This document shows positions 29,071-35,563 of a stretch of 35,563 nt of DNA, one piece after another (position 1 is the first letter of the stretch; each line of letters starts with the position of its first letter). Origin of the DNA: Deltaproteobacteria bacterium ADurb.Bin151 (GTDB lineage Bacteria > Desulfobacterota > Syntrophia > Syntrophales > Smithellaceae). The notes beneath the pieces are model-generated. The model saw only the letters and a program-made list of their open reading frames with translations. It ran no database searches and was not told the origin of the DNA. The position numbers and the translations under genes were made by a program. The DNA lies in contig MWDG01000026.1 in NCBI GenBank assembly GCA_002070455.1, positions 1-35,563 on the forward strand. Reading direction: 5' to 3'.

Positions 29071-30153
29071 ATGGCAAAAATCGACGCTTTTTTCCAACTG
29101 ATGCATGACCATCAGGCATCCGACCTTCACCTTGTGTCCGGCCAGCAGCCTGCCATACGTATTCGCGGCGATATTGAACGCATAAAATATGATATATTGA
29201 ATAATGATACTCTCAAAGCGCTCCTCTATGAGATCACGCCGGAACATAAAATCAAGCATTTTGAGGAAACCGGCGATGTCGATTTTGCATATGAACTTCC
29301 GGGGCTTGCAAGATACCGCGCCAATTTTTTTCAGCAGAAATACGGCATCGCGGCGGTATTTCGTGAAATTCCCAGCAAAATTGCCACGTGCGTGGAACTG
29401 GGAATGCCGTCCGTGATTGCCAAACTGGCCATGCTGCCGCGAGGACTGGTGCTGGTAACCGGACCGACCGGAAGCGGAAAATCGACAACCTTGGCGGCGA
29501 TTATCGACGAAGCAAACCGCCTCCGCAGGGATCACATCATTACGATTGAAGATCCCATTGAATTCGTGCACAAAAGCCAGAACTGTATCGTGAACCATCG
29601 TGAAGTGGGGATTCACACGAAAACATTCTCCGCAGCCCTGCGGGGCGCGCTGCGTGAAGATCCGGACATCATTATGGTAGGCGAAATGCGCGATCTTGAA
29701 ACCACGGCTCTGGCAGTTGAGGCCGCCTCGACCGGACACCTGGTGTTCGCGACCGTGCATACGACCAGTGCGGTGAAAACGGTTGACCGTGTTGTTGAAA
29801 TATTTCCGGACTCTGAGCAGCTGCAGATCCGGTCAACACTGGCTGACGGATTGCGGGCGGTAATCTCTCAGGTAATTTTCAAAAGAGTCGACATTAAGAA
29901 CCGATGTGTCGCCCTGGAAATCCTCATTGCCAATGCGGCGGTGCGCAACCTCATCCGGGAACAGAAAACCTATCAGATTCCGTCCATGATACAAACCGGC
30001 AAGAAATACGGCATGCAGCTTCTGGACGACGGCATTATGGATCTTTATAATCGGGGCTGGATCAGTGGTGAAGACGCGTATCTGAAAGCAAATGACAAGC
30101 CCAGATTTCGTCCGCTTTTAAAATATCCACCAACAGACTTTACTGAAGTTTAG
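29071..30153 (+). CDS. pilT: Type IV pilus retraction ATPase PilT
   Basis: The 360-aa protein has the PilT layout: an N-terminal PAS-like domain (ASDLHLVSGQQPAIRIRGDI), Walker A GPTGSGKST (131-139), the Asp and His boxes (ITIEDPIEFVHKS, FATVHTTSA), Walker B IIMVGEMRD and, most tellingly, the PilT-specific AxRNLIRE motif (AVRNLIREQK, near residue 290). It drives pilus retraction for twitching. GGAG precedes the ATG. It heads an operon with the PilU-like gene 12 nt on. No pilin or assembly gene is in the window. Confidence 0.96.
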   Translation: MAKIDAFFQLMHDHQASDLHLVSGQQPAIRIRGDIERIKYDILNNDTLKALLYEITPEHKIKHFEETGDVDFAYELPGLARYRANFFQQKYGIAAVFREIPSKIATCVELGMPSVIAKLAMLPRGLVLVTGPTGSGKSTTLAAIIDEANRLRRDHIITIEDPIEFVHKSQNCIVNHREVGIHTKTFSAALRGALREDPDIIMVGEMRDLETTALAVEAASTGHLVFATVHTTSAVKTVDRVVEIFPDSEQLQIRSTLADGLRAVISQVIFKRVDIKNRCVALEILIANAAVRNLIREQKTYQIPSMIQTGKKYGMQLLDDGIMDLYNRGWISGEDAYLKANDKPRFRPLLKYPPTDFTEV

Positions 30154-30165
30154 AGAGGATTTTTT

Positions 30166-31353
30166 ATGAGAAAACCGGAAATAGATCATATCCTGATCAA
30201 AATGCTGGAATCCAGTGCCAACATTTCCGACATTATCCTGACCGTGGATAAGCCTTTTCAGGTGGAGGCCGCCGGTGTCCTGGTTCCAGTGGAACTTGAA
30301 CCTCACTTTGAAAGACTGACGCCGTTTCAGACGGAAACTTTTGCGCTGAACCTGATCAATCAGGACCGTCGCCTGATTGATTTATTGATGAACGAGGGTT
30401 CCTGTGACCTTTCCTATGAATTGCCGGGTCTTGCCCGTTTCCGTGTAAACATATTTTCACAGCGCGGTCAGTATTCCATCGTCCTGAGAAAACTGGAGAC
30501 GCAGATTCCTTCGTTTACCGAGTTGGGCCTTCCGGATGCCTATCGCCGGGTGGCCGAGGAAAAAAACGGCATTGTCCTGGTTACCGGTGCAACCGGTTCC
30601 GGTAAAACAACATCGCTTGCCGCTGTCATCAATGACATCAACGAAAAACATCCGGTTCACATCATTACACTGGAGGACCCGATCGAATACACGCACACAC
30701 AGAAAAAAGCGACGGTCAACCAGAGGGAACTGGGCAAGGATTTTGACTCGTTTGCCAATGGTTTGCGCGCAGCGCTGCGCCAGGCCCCCAAAGTCATTCT
30801 GGTGGGCGAAATGCGTGATCGAGAATCGGTGGAGATTGCTTTGAATGCCGCGGAAACAGGGCATCTTGTATTAAGTACGCTGCATACCACCGATGCCGGC
30901 CAGACGATCAATCGTATTCTGGGTATGTTTGCCATAGAAGAAGAAAATCAGATCCGGACGCGTATGGCGGATTCATTGCGATGGATTATCTGCCAGCGTC
31001 TGCTGCCGAAAATAGGAGGAGGCCGGGTGGCAGCGTTTGAGGCCCTGGGTACCTCTCTGAGGGTCAAGGACATTGTCCTTCATGGAGAAGCAGAGGGGAA
31101 GACGTTCCAGGACATCATTCAGCAGGGTAAAGCGTTCGGAATGGTCACGTTCGATAACTCCATCGTTGAGCTCTTTGCCAAAGGACTGATTACCGAAGAA
31201 ACGGCCAAAGCTTATGCATCCAACCGTTCCAACGTTTCGCGCGGCATCGACTCCATCAAAAGCGCGAGGGGAGAGAAAACAACGGACATCGAACATCTCG
31301 AGGTTGACCGCTTCTACGGTAAAGATAAGATGAAGGACAAGTTCTGGGGATAA
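30166..31353 (+). CDS. PilT/PilU-like secretion ATPase
   Basis: The 395-aa protein is a second hexameric PilT-family ATPase: Walker A GATGSGKTT (about residue 141), IITLEDPIEYTHTQKKATVN, Walker B VILVGEMRDRESVEIALNAA and LSTLHTTDA. It lacks an exact AIRNLIRE motif (the place reads LRVKDIVLHGE) and has a longer C-terminus (about residues 345-395), features of PilU-like paralogues that assist PilT. It probably acts with the upstream pilT product. The start has AGAGAGG upstream. Confidence 0.88.
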   Translation: MRKPEIDHILIKMLESSANISDIILTVDKPFQVEAAGVLVPVELEPHFERLTPFQTETFALNLINQDRRLIDLLMNEGSCDLSYELPGLARFRVNIFSQRGQYSIVLRKLETQIPSFTELGLPDAYRRVAEEKNGIVLVTGATGSGKTTSLAAVINDINEKHPVHIITLEDPIEYTHTQKKATVNQRELGKDFDSFANGLRAALRQAPKVILVGEMRDRESVEIALNAAETGHLVLSTLHTTDAGQTINRILGMFAIEEENQIRTRMADSLRWIICQRLLPKIGGGRVAAFEALGTSLRVKDIVLHGEAEGKTFQDIIQQGKAFGMVTFDNSIVELFAKGLITEETAKAYASNRSNVSRGIDSIKSARGEKTTDIEHLEVDRFYGKDKMKDKFWG

Positions 31354-31393
31354 GAGCCAAACCTTTCTTAATGGACACACGAAGGAGACGTCA

Positions 31394-31906
31394 ATGGCTG
31401 AAGAAACAGCAAAACCAGCGGTAAAGAAAGCGGCAGAAGGGATTGATTATTCCGGAAGGCCTTTTGGCTACACCATACCGGATACACAAACAGCGATGAT
31501 TTGTGAACAGGATCCCGTGATACGGGAAAAGTTGGTGGCTGATTTAAAAAAAATCGGTTTTTTAACCTCTCAACCGGCCACCTACAAAGACGCTCTTAAA
31601 CATATGCGTTTTCATGTTTTTAACGTTGTATTTGTGGATGATGATTTTGACACCGGTGTCTGGGAGACCAATAACGTTCTTCGTTATCTGGAAAATCTGA
31701 ATATGGCCGTAAGGCGTCAGATTTATGTCGTTTTAGTCAGTGCGACGCTTCCAACAATGGACAATATGCAGGCGTTCAACAAGAGTGTTAATCTGATTGT
31801 CAACAAGCGTGACATCACCAGCCTGGAAAAAATATTGCGCCAGGCCATGGCAGAGGATGAAGATTTTTATCGTGTCTTCAAGGAAACGATTCGAAAACAG
31901 AGTTAA
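31394..31906 (+). CDS. Receiver-like (CheY-fold) protein
   Basis: The 170-aa protein has a 30-residue charged lead (AKPAVKKAAEG), then a receiver-type fold: TAMICEQDPVIREKLVADLK, VVFVDDDFDTGVW with aspartates 82-84 at the phospho-acceptor strand, IYVVLVSATLP and NLIVNKRDI with the lysine. The acidic pocket is partly changed (EQD rather than DD), so it may be an unphosphorylated scaffold. It is the third gene after pilT and the PilU-like gene, 40 nt on, with AAGGAG before the ATG, suggesting a link to pilus motor control. Its TAA overlaps the stop of the opposing TPR gene. Confidence 0.75.
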   Translation: MAEETAKPAVKKAAEGIDYSGRPFGYTIPDTQTAMICEQDPVIREKLVADLKKIGFLTSQPATYKDALKHMRFHVFNVVFVDDDFDTGVWETNNVLRYLENLNMAVRRQIYVVLVSATLPTMDNMQAFNKSVNLIVNKRDITSLEKILRQAMAEDEDFYRVFKETIRKQS

Positions 31907-32835
31907 ATATTCTCTGTTTCAACCGGATGTTTTTTACAGCGACCGGAGGCTTGCCGGGCTTCTTCCAGGTGTTGAAGGCATGGTGTCGATGCATCAAAGG
32001 AAAGTGCGGATTCAAAAGCTTTAACCGCATTGTCAAAATATTCCGCCCTCATCAATGAAATACCCAGACGATTCAAATAGGCCGCTGCATGCGGCGGGTT
32101 GTATACACATGCCTTTTCATATTCGGCAAAAGCGCCGGGCACATTATTTGTGGCAACCAGAACATCTCCAAGTGAACAATAGTAAAGGCTGTTGGATGGG
32201 GAAAGTTCCAGGCAGTTGAGCAGCAGCTCTTTTGCCTCCTTGAAAAGGTCTTTCTTTATGCATAAACCGGCTGCCTGAAAGAGGTAGCGGTCCGCCTCGT
32301 CCGGATCAATCATACCTGCATGACGATAGGCATTTTCAAACTCCTGATTTTTTCCCGCTGCAAGACAGGCTTCACCCAGAAGACAGTAGAAAGCGGGATT
32401 GTCCGGCTCCATGGATGTGAGCGTTTTGAATGTTTCGCAGGATTTATCACTCTGGCCGGCAAGCAGGTAGGCCGTCCCGAGTTCTTTCAGTAGTCCGATA
32501 TCTTCCGGCTGTACCCTGGCCGCTTTCTCGCAGATGGCGACCAGGCTTTCGATCTGTTCTTCCTGTTTATAAATCCGTACCAGTTCATCATAGGCAAAGC
32601 CGGTAAAGACTTTACGCTGGAGTTCTCTGTCCAGAAGGATTTTCCAGTATTCAACAGAGCGCTGCTTGTTTCCATTGTCCCAGTAAGCCCAGGCCAGACG
32701 AAGCACCACGGATTCATCGTTCGGGTGAAGATCGTGAATTTCCTGCAGGCAGGCAATGGCTTCGATCAGCTGTCCATGTTTGATCAGTTCATCTGCCCGG
32801 TCAATTTTTTCTGTGATATTATTTTCCTGGATCAT
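31903..32835 (-). CDS. Tetratricopeptide-repeat protein
   Basis: The 310-aa protein is almost all TPR-like helix pairs: GQLIEAIACLQEIHDLHPND, ESVVLRLAWAYWDNGNKQRS, GLLKELGTAYLLAGQSDKSC, AFYCLLGEACLAAGKNQEFE, SLYYCSLGDVLVATNNVPGA and a last full repeat with AAAYLNRLGISLMRAEYFDN. About seven to eight repeats are visible. There is no signal peptide or membrane helix, so it is probably a cytoplasmic scaffold. It begins just past the terminator of the selenoprotein gene and has no evident Shine-Dalgarno. It converges with the pilT operon and overlaps its last stop codon. Confidence 0.88.
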   Translation of the reverse strand: MIQENNITEKIDRADELIKHGQLIEAIACLQEIHDLHPNDESVVLRLAWAYWDNGNKQRSVEYWKILLDRELQRKVFTGFAYDELVRIYKQEEQIESLVAICEKAARVQPEDIGLLKELGTAYLLAGQSDKSCETFKTLTSMEPDNPAFYCLLGEACLAAGKNQEFENAYRHAGMIDPDEADRYLFQAAGLCIKKDLFKEAKELLLNCLELSPSNSLYYCSLGDVLVATNNVPGAFAEYEKACVYNPPHAAAYLNRLGISLMRAEYFDNAVKAFESALSFDASTPCLQHLEEARQASGRCKKHPVETENI

Positions 32836-32842
32836 GGGAGAA

Positions 32843-32879
32843 GAAAAATCGGGGGGATGTGAATCGCTTCCACCCCCCC
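32843..32879 (-). terminator. Intrinsic terminator after the HesB-like selenoprotein gene
   Basis: On the minus strand a G-run (plus C-run at 32873-32879) pairs with a C-run (plus 32851-32856) across a loop of about 16 nt that can itself pair TG/CA, and is followed by GATTTTTC (plus 32843-32850). It lies 8 bp after the stop codon. Confidence 0.7.
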
Positions 32880-32887
32880 TGAAAATT

Positions 32888-33202
32888 TCAGCAACTGCAG
32901 GTACCGCAGCAACCGCCTTCAGCGGGCGTGAAGCTGGATGTTAATTTGAAACCTGCACCCTGGGGTGTTGTGATGAAATCAATATTAATGGGTTTTGACT
33001 GATTCAACAGGTCCTTTTCGATGACAAATTTTGTTCCTTTTTCTTCAATCACTTCATCTTCATTTCTTGGCTCATCCAGAGCCATTCCCAAAGAGGGACC
33101 CGATCAGCCCATGGATACGGTGATGCGGATGGCCGCATCCGGATTTTTATCCTTAAGAAATTCTTTAATGACTTCCGAGGCCTTGTCTGTAACTGTCAGC
33201 AT
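32888..33202 (-). CDS. HesB/IscA-like selenoprotein (in-frame UGA read as selenocysteine)
   Basis: The gene starts at ATG 33202 (AAGGAG 9 nt upstream) and reads MLTVTDKASEVIKEFLKDKN then PDAAIRITVSMG, an in-frame TGA at 33106-33104, then SGPSLGMALDEPRNEDEVIE and on to a cysteine-rich end GGCCGTCSC: 104 residues in all. In HesB/IscA-fold proteins this position is the cluster-binding cysteine of G-C-S-G-P-S; here UGA replaces that codon. HesB-like selenoproteins are an established group in Deltaproteobacteria. A hairpin with SECIS features follows the UGA. Domain homology continues in the same frame on both sides, which argues against a dead gene. Conventional calling would report only the last 67 codons. 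The role is probably iron-sulfur or redox chemistry. Confidence 0.9.
33068..33106 (-). promoter_or_regulatory. Candidate bacterial SECIS element
   Basis: On the minus strand, 19 nt after the UGA codon (33106-33104), TGGCTC (33084-33079) and GAGCCA (33073-33068) form a 6-bp stem with the five-base loop TGGAT. The loop starts 26 nt downstream of UGA and has G at its second position. Both fit the published bacterial SECIS pattern (a small apical loop with G in its first two positions, about 16-37 nt after UGA). It would be bound by SelB to insert selenocysteine. Confidence 0.7.
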
Positions 33203-33419
33203 GTAACATTCTCCTTCCGGTGGCGTCCTTTTGACGTCAAAGTTTTCAATAACTTATTCATAAATGGTTCTTTGTCAATTACAATTTTGCTGACTTTAAT
33301 TAAGGTGTTGTATTTACAGGTAAAAAGCAGGATGAACGGCCGTTTTTGATGATCATGTATACTTTTTTGCACAATGACGGGGCAGTGATACAGTTGCGGG
33401 ATGATTGTGAAATCAAAGA

Positions 33420-33983
33420 TCAGGGATTTTCTTTGTTTTCTTCGTTTAATCTTTGTCTCGCTGCAGCCAGTGTTTCGTCGAAGTGCTTTTCAAGATTTTT
33501 GTTGATTCCCCGCAGGCCCGCCACAACATCTTCAGCCCATTGCAGATATTCGATTCTTCTTTGCAGGGACCAGTGGTCCGGCGGAGCAAAGGCAATGTCA
33601 TGGACATTGCTTATTTTATCGGCCAGTTTTATTAATTTGGCTTTCCTTGAAAGATGGGGTGAATGAACAATCTGTTTTCGTTTTCTTTCCTGCTTGGGCA
33701 GATTTTTATCATCGCTGACTTCCAGGACCAGTCCCAGAACTTCATTGCCGAATTGCATGCTTATTTCCTCACAGGTCGTGTCCGTATCTTCAATGGTGTC
33801 GTGGAGAATAGCGGCAGTGATGGTTGTCGCGTCGGAGACCTCGCCAACGGTCCATAAAAGATGGGCAACTTCGATGGGATGATTGATAAAAGGCGAGGCT
33901 GCCGTGTCCTTCCTTCTTTGATGGCGATGCTTTTGTGCGGAAAAATAGAGTGCCTTTAACAAAAAGGCCAAATCGTTTTTCAA
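33420..33983 (-). CDS. Small HD-domain hydrolase (MESH1/SpoT-like, putative (p)ppGpp hydrolase)
   Basis: The 187-aa protein is a stand-alone HD domain of the RelA/SpoT hydrolase type: AQKHRHQRRKDTAASPFINH (with H35), AILHDTIEDTDTT (H61-D62) and KLADKISNVHD (D about 122), the four metal ligands. There is no synthetase, TGS or ACT domain, so it resembles the small alarmone hydrolases or MESH1. The substrate (ppGpp or NADPH in MESH1) is inferred. The start codon is TTG at 33983 with a perfect AAGGAGG 7 nt before it; there is no ATG alternative near it. Confidence 0.87.
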   Translation of the reverse strand: MKNDLAFLLKALYFSAQKHRHQRRKDTAASPFINHPIEVAHLLWTVGEVSDATTITAAILHDTIEDTDTTCEEISMQFGNEVLGLVLEVSDDKNLPKQERKRKQIVHSPHLSRKAKLIKLADKISNVHDIAFAPPDHWSLQRRIEYLQWAEDVVAGLRGINKNLEKHFDETLAAARQRLNEENKENP

Positions 33984-34108
33984 ATCTACCTCCTTGAGGT
34001 GTTCTTATATCACATTTACCGTTTCCCTTTGAATGAAAATAATACGACGGTCCTGTTTGAGATTATTGCGGATGTGTGATAATTATTTAAATCATCGGGG
34101 GGTGGCCC

Positions 34109-35200
34109 ATGTTTGACAATCTTTTTGCCGGTTTTCCCAAGTTGATCTTTGTTCTATTGCTTGCGTTTGTAACATTCCTGTTCGCCCATATCCTGAAGCC
34201 TTTCTTCTTCGCAATCTTCTGGGCGGTTTTGCTGGCAGCCATTTTTTCACCCCTGAATAAATTGCTGCAATTGAGGTTTAAAAGTGCAAATCTCAGCGCA
34301 GGGCTTACGCTGGCGGTGGTATTGATCACGCTGATTCTGCCGGCAGGATTTATTCTTGCCCTGCTGGTCGGGGAGACGCTCGATCTTTATCAATCCATCC
34401 ATTCCCACGGAGGGGGCTGGATGGATTCGATCAACGGAGTTTTCAATTCCCTGAGCAATCATCCGCTCTTTGCGCGTTTCAACCCCGATCAGCAGTTTAT
34501 CACGGATAAAACGGTAGATTTCCTGAAAGTTGCTGCAAACTTTCTTGTGAAGAATTTGTCTGCTCTGACCGGAAACACAATCGTATTTTTCGTTGAATTT
34601 GCCGTCATGCTTTACTGCCTGTTTTATTTTCTAAGGGATGGAAAAAATCTGATCGATACGATCGTTCATTATATGCCGGTTGATGCACATCACATGAATA
34701 CCTTCATTTCCGAGTTTCTTGTCACGTCGAAGGCAACGTTGAAATTCACCTTTGTTATCGGCGGCATCCAGGGACTGCTGGGAGGATTGATTTTTTATAT
34801 TACCGGTGTTGACAGGGCGCTCGTCTGGGGTGTACTGATGGTCGGTCTTTCCATTGTGCCGGCAATCGGCAATTCCATCATTTGGGCGCCGGCCGGGATC
34901 ATCATGCTGCTTCTCGGACATATCTGGCAGGGGATTGCCATTCTGTTTTTCGGATTTGTTGTCATCAGCTCCGTGGATAACCTGTTGCGCCCGATTCTTC
35001 TGGGGCATGATATTCAGATGCATTCGCTTTTGATATTTTTATCAACTCTGGGGGGAATTGCAGCTTTTGGATTTTCAGGCTTTGTTCTGGGGCCTGTGGT
35101 TGCAGCATTTTTTCTGGCCAGCTGGAAAATGTTTCTGGAAATTTTCAGCGAGGAAAATGTGTCCCGGAAAACAGGACCGGATTCGTCAGAGCTGCAGTAA
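34109..35200 (+). CDS. AI-2E family (PerM/YdiK-like) membrane protein
   Basis: The 363-aa protein has about seven to eight membrane helices in the AI-2E/PerM arrangement: two pairs at the N-terminus (LIFVLLLAFVTFLFAHILKP, FFAIFWAVLLAAIFSPL, LTLAVVLITLILPAGFILAL), a soluble segment of about 70 residues, then IVFFVEFAVMLYCLFYFLRD and the conserved GLLGGLIFYITGVDRALVWG, GLSIVPAIGNSIIWAPA and GFVLGPVVAAFFLASW. The substrate of most members is unknown; some export autoinducer-2 or act as Na+/H+ antiporters. Its end overlaps by 15 bp the opposing glycosylase gene. Confidence 0.93.
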   Translation: MFDNLFAGFPKLIFVLLLAFVTFLFAHILKPFFFAIFWAVLLAAIFSPLNKLLQLRFKSANLSAGLTLAVVLITLILPAGFILALLVGETLDLYQSIHSHGGGWMDSINGVFNSLSNHPLFARFNPDQQFITDKTVDFLKVAANFLVKNLSALTGNTIVFFVEFAVMLYCLFYFLRDGKNLIDTIVHYMPVDAHHMNTFISEFLVTSKATLKFTFVIGGIQGLLGGLIFYITGVDRALVWGVLMVGLSIVPAIGNSIIWAPAGIIMLLLGHIWQGIAILFFGFVVISSVDNLLRPILLGHDIQMHSLLIFLSTLGGIAAFGFSGFVLGPVVAAFFLASWKMFLEIFSEENVSRKTGPDSSELQ

Positions 35201-35563
35201 AAATCGCCAGAGCGCCTCGCGGTCTTTTTTACACGCATAATCAATACCGATTCTGGGAGTGGACGAGATCGTCAACGGATTTGCATATTGATAGTTCTCC
35301 ACCCATAACTGATTTCCCCGCGTCACATCCCACCCGTTAAACGTTTTGTCGATGCCAAGGGCCTGGCAAAGTTTGGCCGGTCCATTGGTCAGTTCTTTCC
35401 CGCGGCGTTTTCTGCGCGCCTGCATTTCCTCAAGTCCCGAAACGGCTTTTATGGCGCGAATCAGGACGGCAGAGGGATTGCCTTCTTTCTCTGTCACCAG
35501 GTTTAACAGATAATGCATTCCGTACGTGAAATACACATAAGCGCGGCCCGGAGGGCCGAACAT
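35186..35563 (-). CDS. 3-methyladenine DNA glycosylase (AAG/MPG family), C-terminal part
   Basis: The frame is open to the window edge, so only the last 125 or so residues (of about 190-200) are visible. MFGPPGRAYVYFTYGMHYLL and NLVTEKEGNPSAVLIRAIKA are the core of the Mpg/AAG fold (the tyrosine that flips the base is in the YVYFTYGMHY block). LTNGPAKLCQALGID and the RIGIDYA end follow. These enzymes remove alkylated purines from DNA. The first visible methionine is internal, not the real start. Confidence 0.94.
   Translation of the reverse strand: MFGPPGRAYVYFTYGMHYLLNLVTEKEGNPSAVLIRAIKAVSGLEEMQARRKRRGKELTNGPAKLCQALGIDKTFNGWDVTRGNQLWVENYQYANPLTISSTPRIGIDYACKKDREALWRFLLQL

Noticed and set aside
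32888..33091. Truncated 67-codon HesB-like ORF starting at a TTG
   Set aside because: It lacks a ribosome site and the conserved N-terminal half, which is present in the same frame just upstream of the UGA.

Overview
The window looks like the chromosome of an anaerobic Deltaproteobacteria-type bacterium (Desulfobacterota; a Syntrophus/Smithella-like relative is my guess, not proven). The reasons are the rho-rpmE-prfA block, a PilT/PilU pair, an NtrC-type two-component system, an HD-GYP protein and a HesB-like gene read through an in-frame UGA as selenocysteine. No 16S gene is present, so the taxonomy is inference.

Layout. (1) 1-6175 is an integron. A tyrosine integrase with the IntI-specific patch (5177-6175, +) diverges from an array of at least seven gene cassettes on the minus strand. 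Six attC sites are visible (112-168, 835-902, 1518-1577, 2216-2303, 3365-3481, 4059-4133), and the attI/first-cassette junction lies near 4917. The cassettes hold a partial AbrB-type antitoxin, an HI1419/HI1420-type toxin-antitoxin pair, an orphan zinc-ribbon/coiled-coil protein, HigBA, a PD-(D/E)XK nuclease, BrnTA and a DUF169 protein. (2) 6194-16853 is a + strand biosynthetic locus. It holds an LPLAT acyltransferase; two tandem copies of a pair made of a small HTH-like protein and a BtrH_N/DUF4872 protein; an ABC-2 exporter (ATPase and permease); an acyl carrier protein; a complete ketosynthase; a ketosynthase-like partner without catalytic residues; and a radical SAM protein. From the second BtrH gene to the first ketosynthase every junction overlaps. 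A 25-bp inverted-repeat element carrying a GIY-YIG gene sits between the two ketosynthase-type genes, and related palindromes occur at two other module boundaries. (3) 16945-20810, minus strand: a single-TM protein with a GspB/GspC-like C-terminus, then prfA, rpmE and rho. (4) 21167-24433, + strand: DEAD-box helicase, wrecks of a histidine kinase and a receiver gene, and an HD-GYP protein. (5) 24465-27405, minus strand: NtrC-type regulator and its kinase. (6) 27606-31906: a deoxyhypusine-synthase-like gene, tRNA-Ala(CGC) on the minus strand, then pilT, a pilU-like gene and a receiver-like gene. (7) 31903-35563: TPR protein, HesB-like selenoprotein, small MESH1/SpoT-type HD hydrolase, AI-2E/PerM-family membrane protein and the end of a 3-methyladenine DNA glycosylase gene.

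How the parts may work together. The 6.2-16.9 kb locus has the logic of a small secreted or membrane-bound metabolite: KSalpha/KSbeta plus ACP build a chain, BtrH-like proteins (in butirosin biosynthesis BtrH moves an acyl group from an ACP to an amine) release it onto an acceptor, the LPLAT may add a second acyl group, and the ABC-2 transporter exports it. No ketoreductase, dehydratase, malonyltransferase or ligase is in the window, so it would have to borrow fatty-acid synthase parts. The most unusual single items are this locus, the selenocysteine HesB gene with a SECIS-like hairpin, and the shared promoter design of the toxin-first cassettes, where the -10 box ends 6-7 nt before the toxin ATG so that the toxin message should be nearly leaderless.
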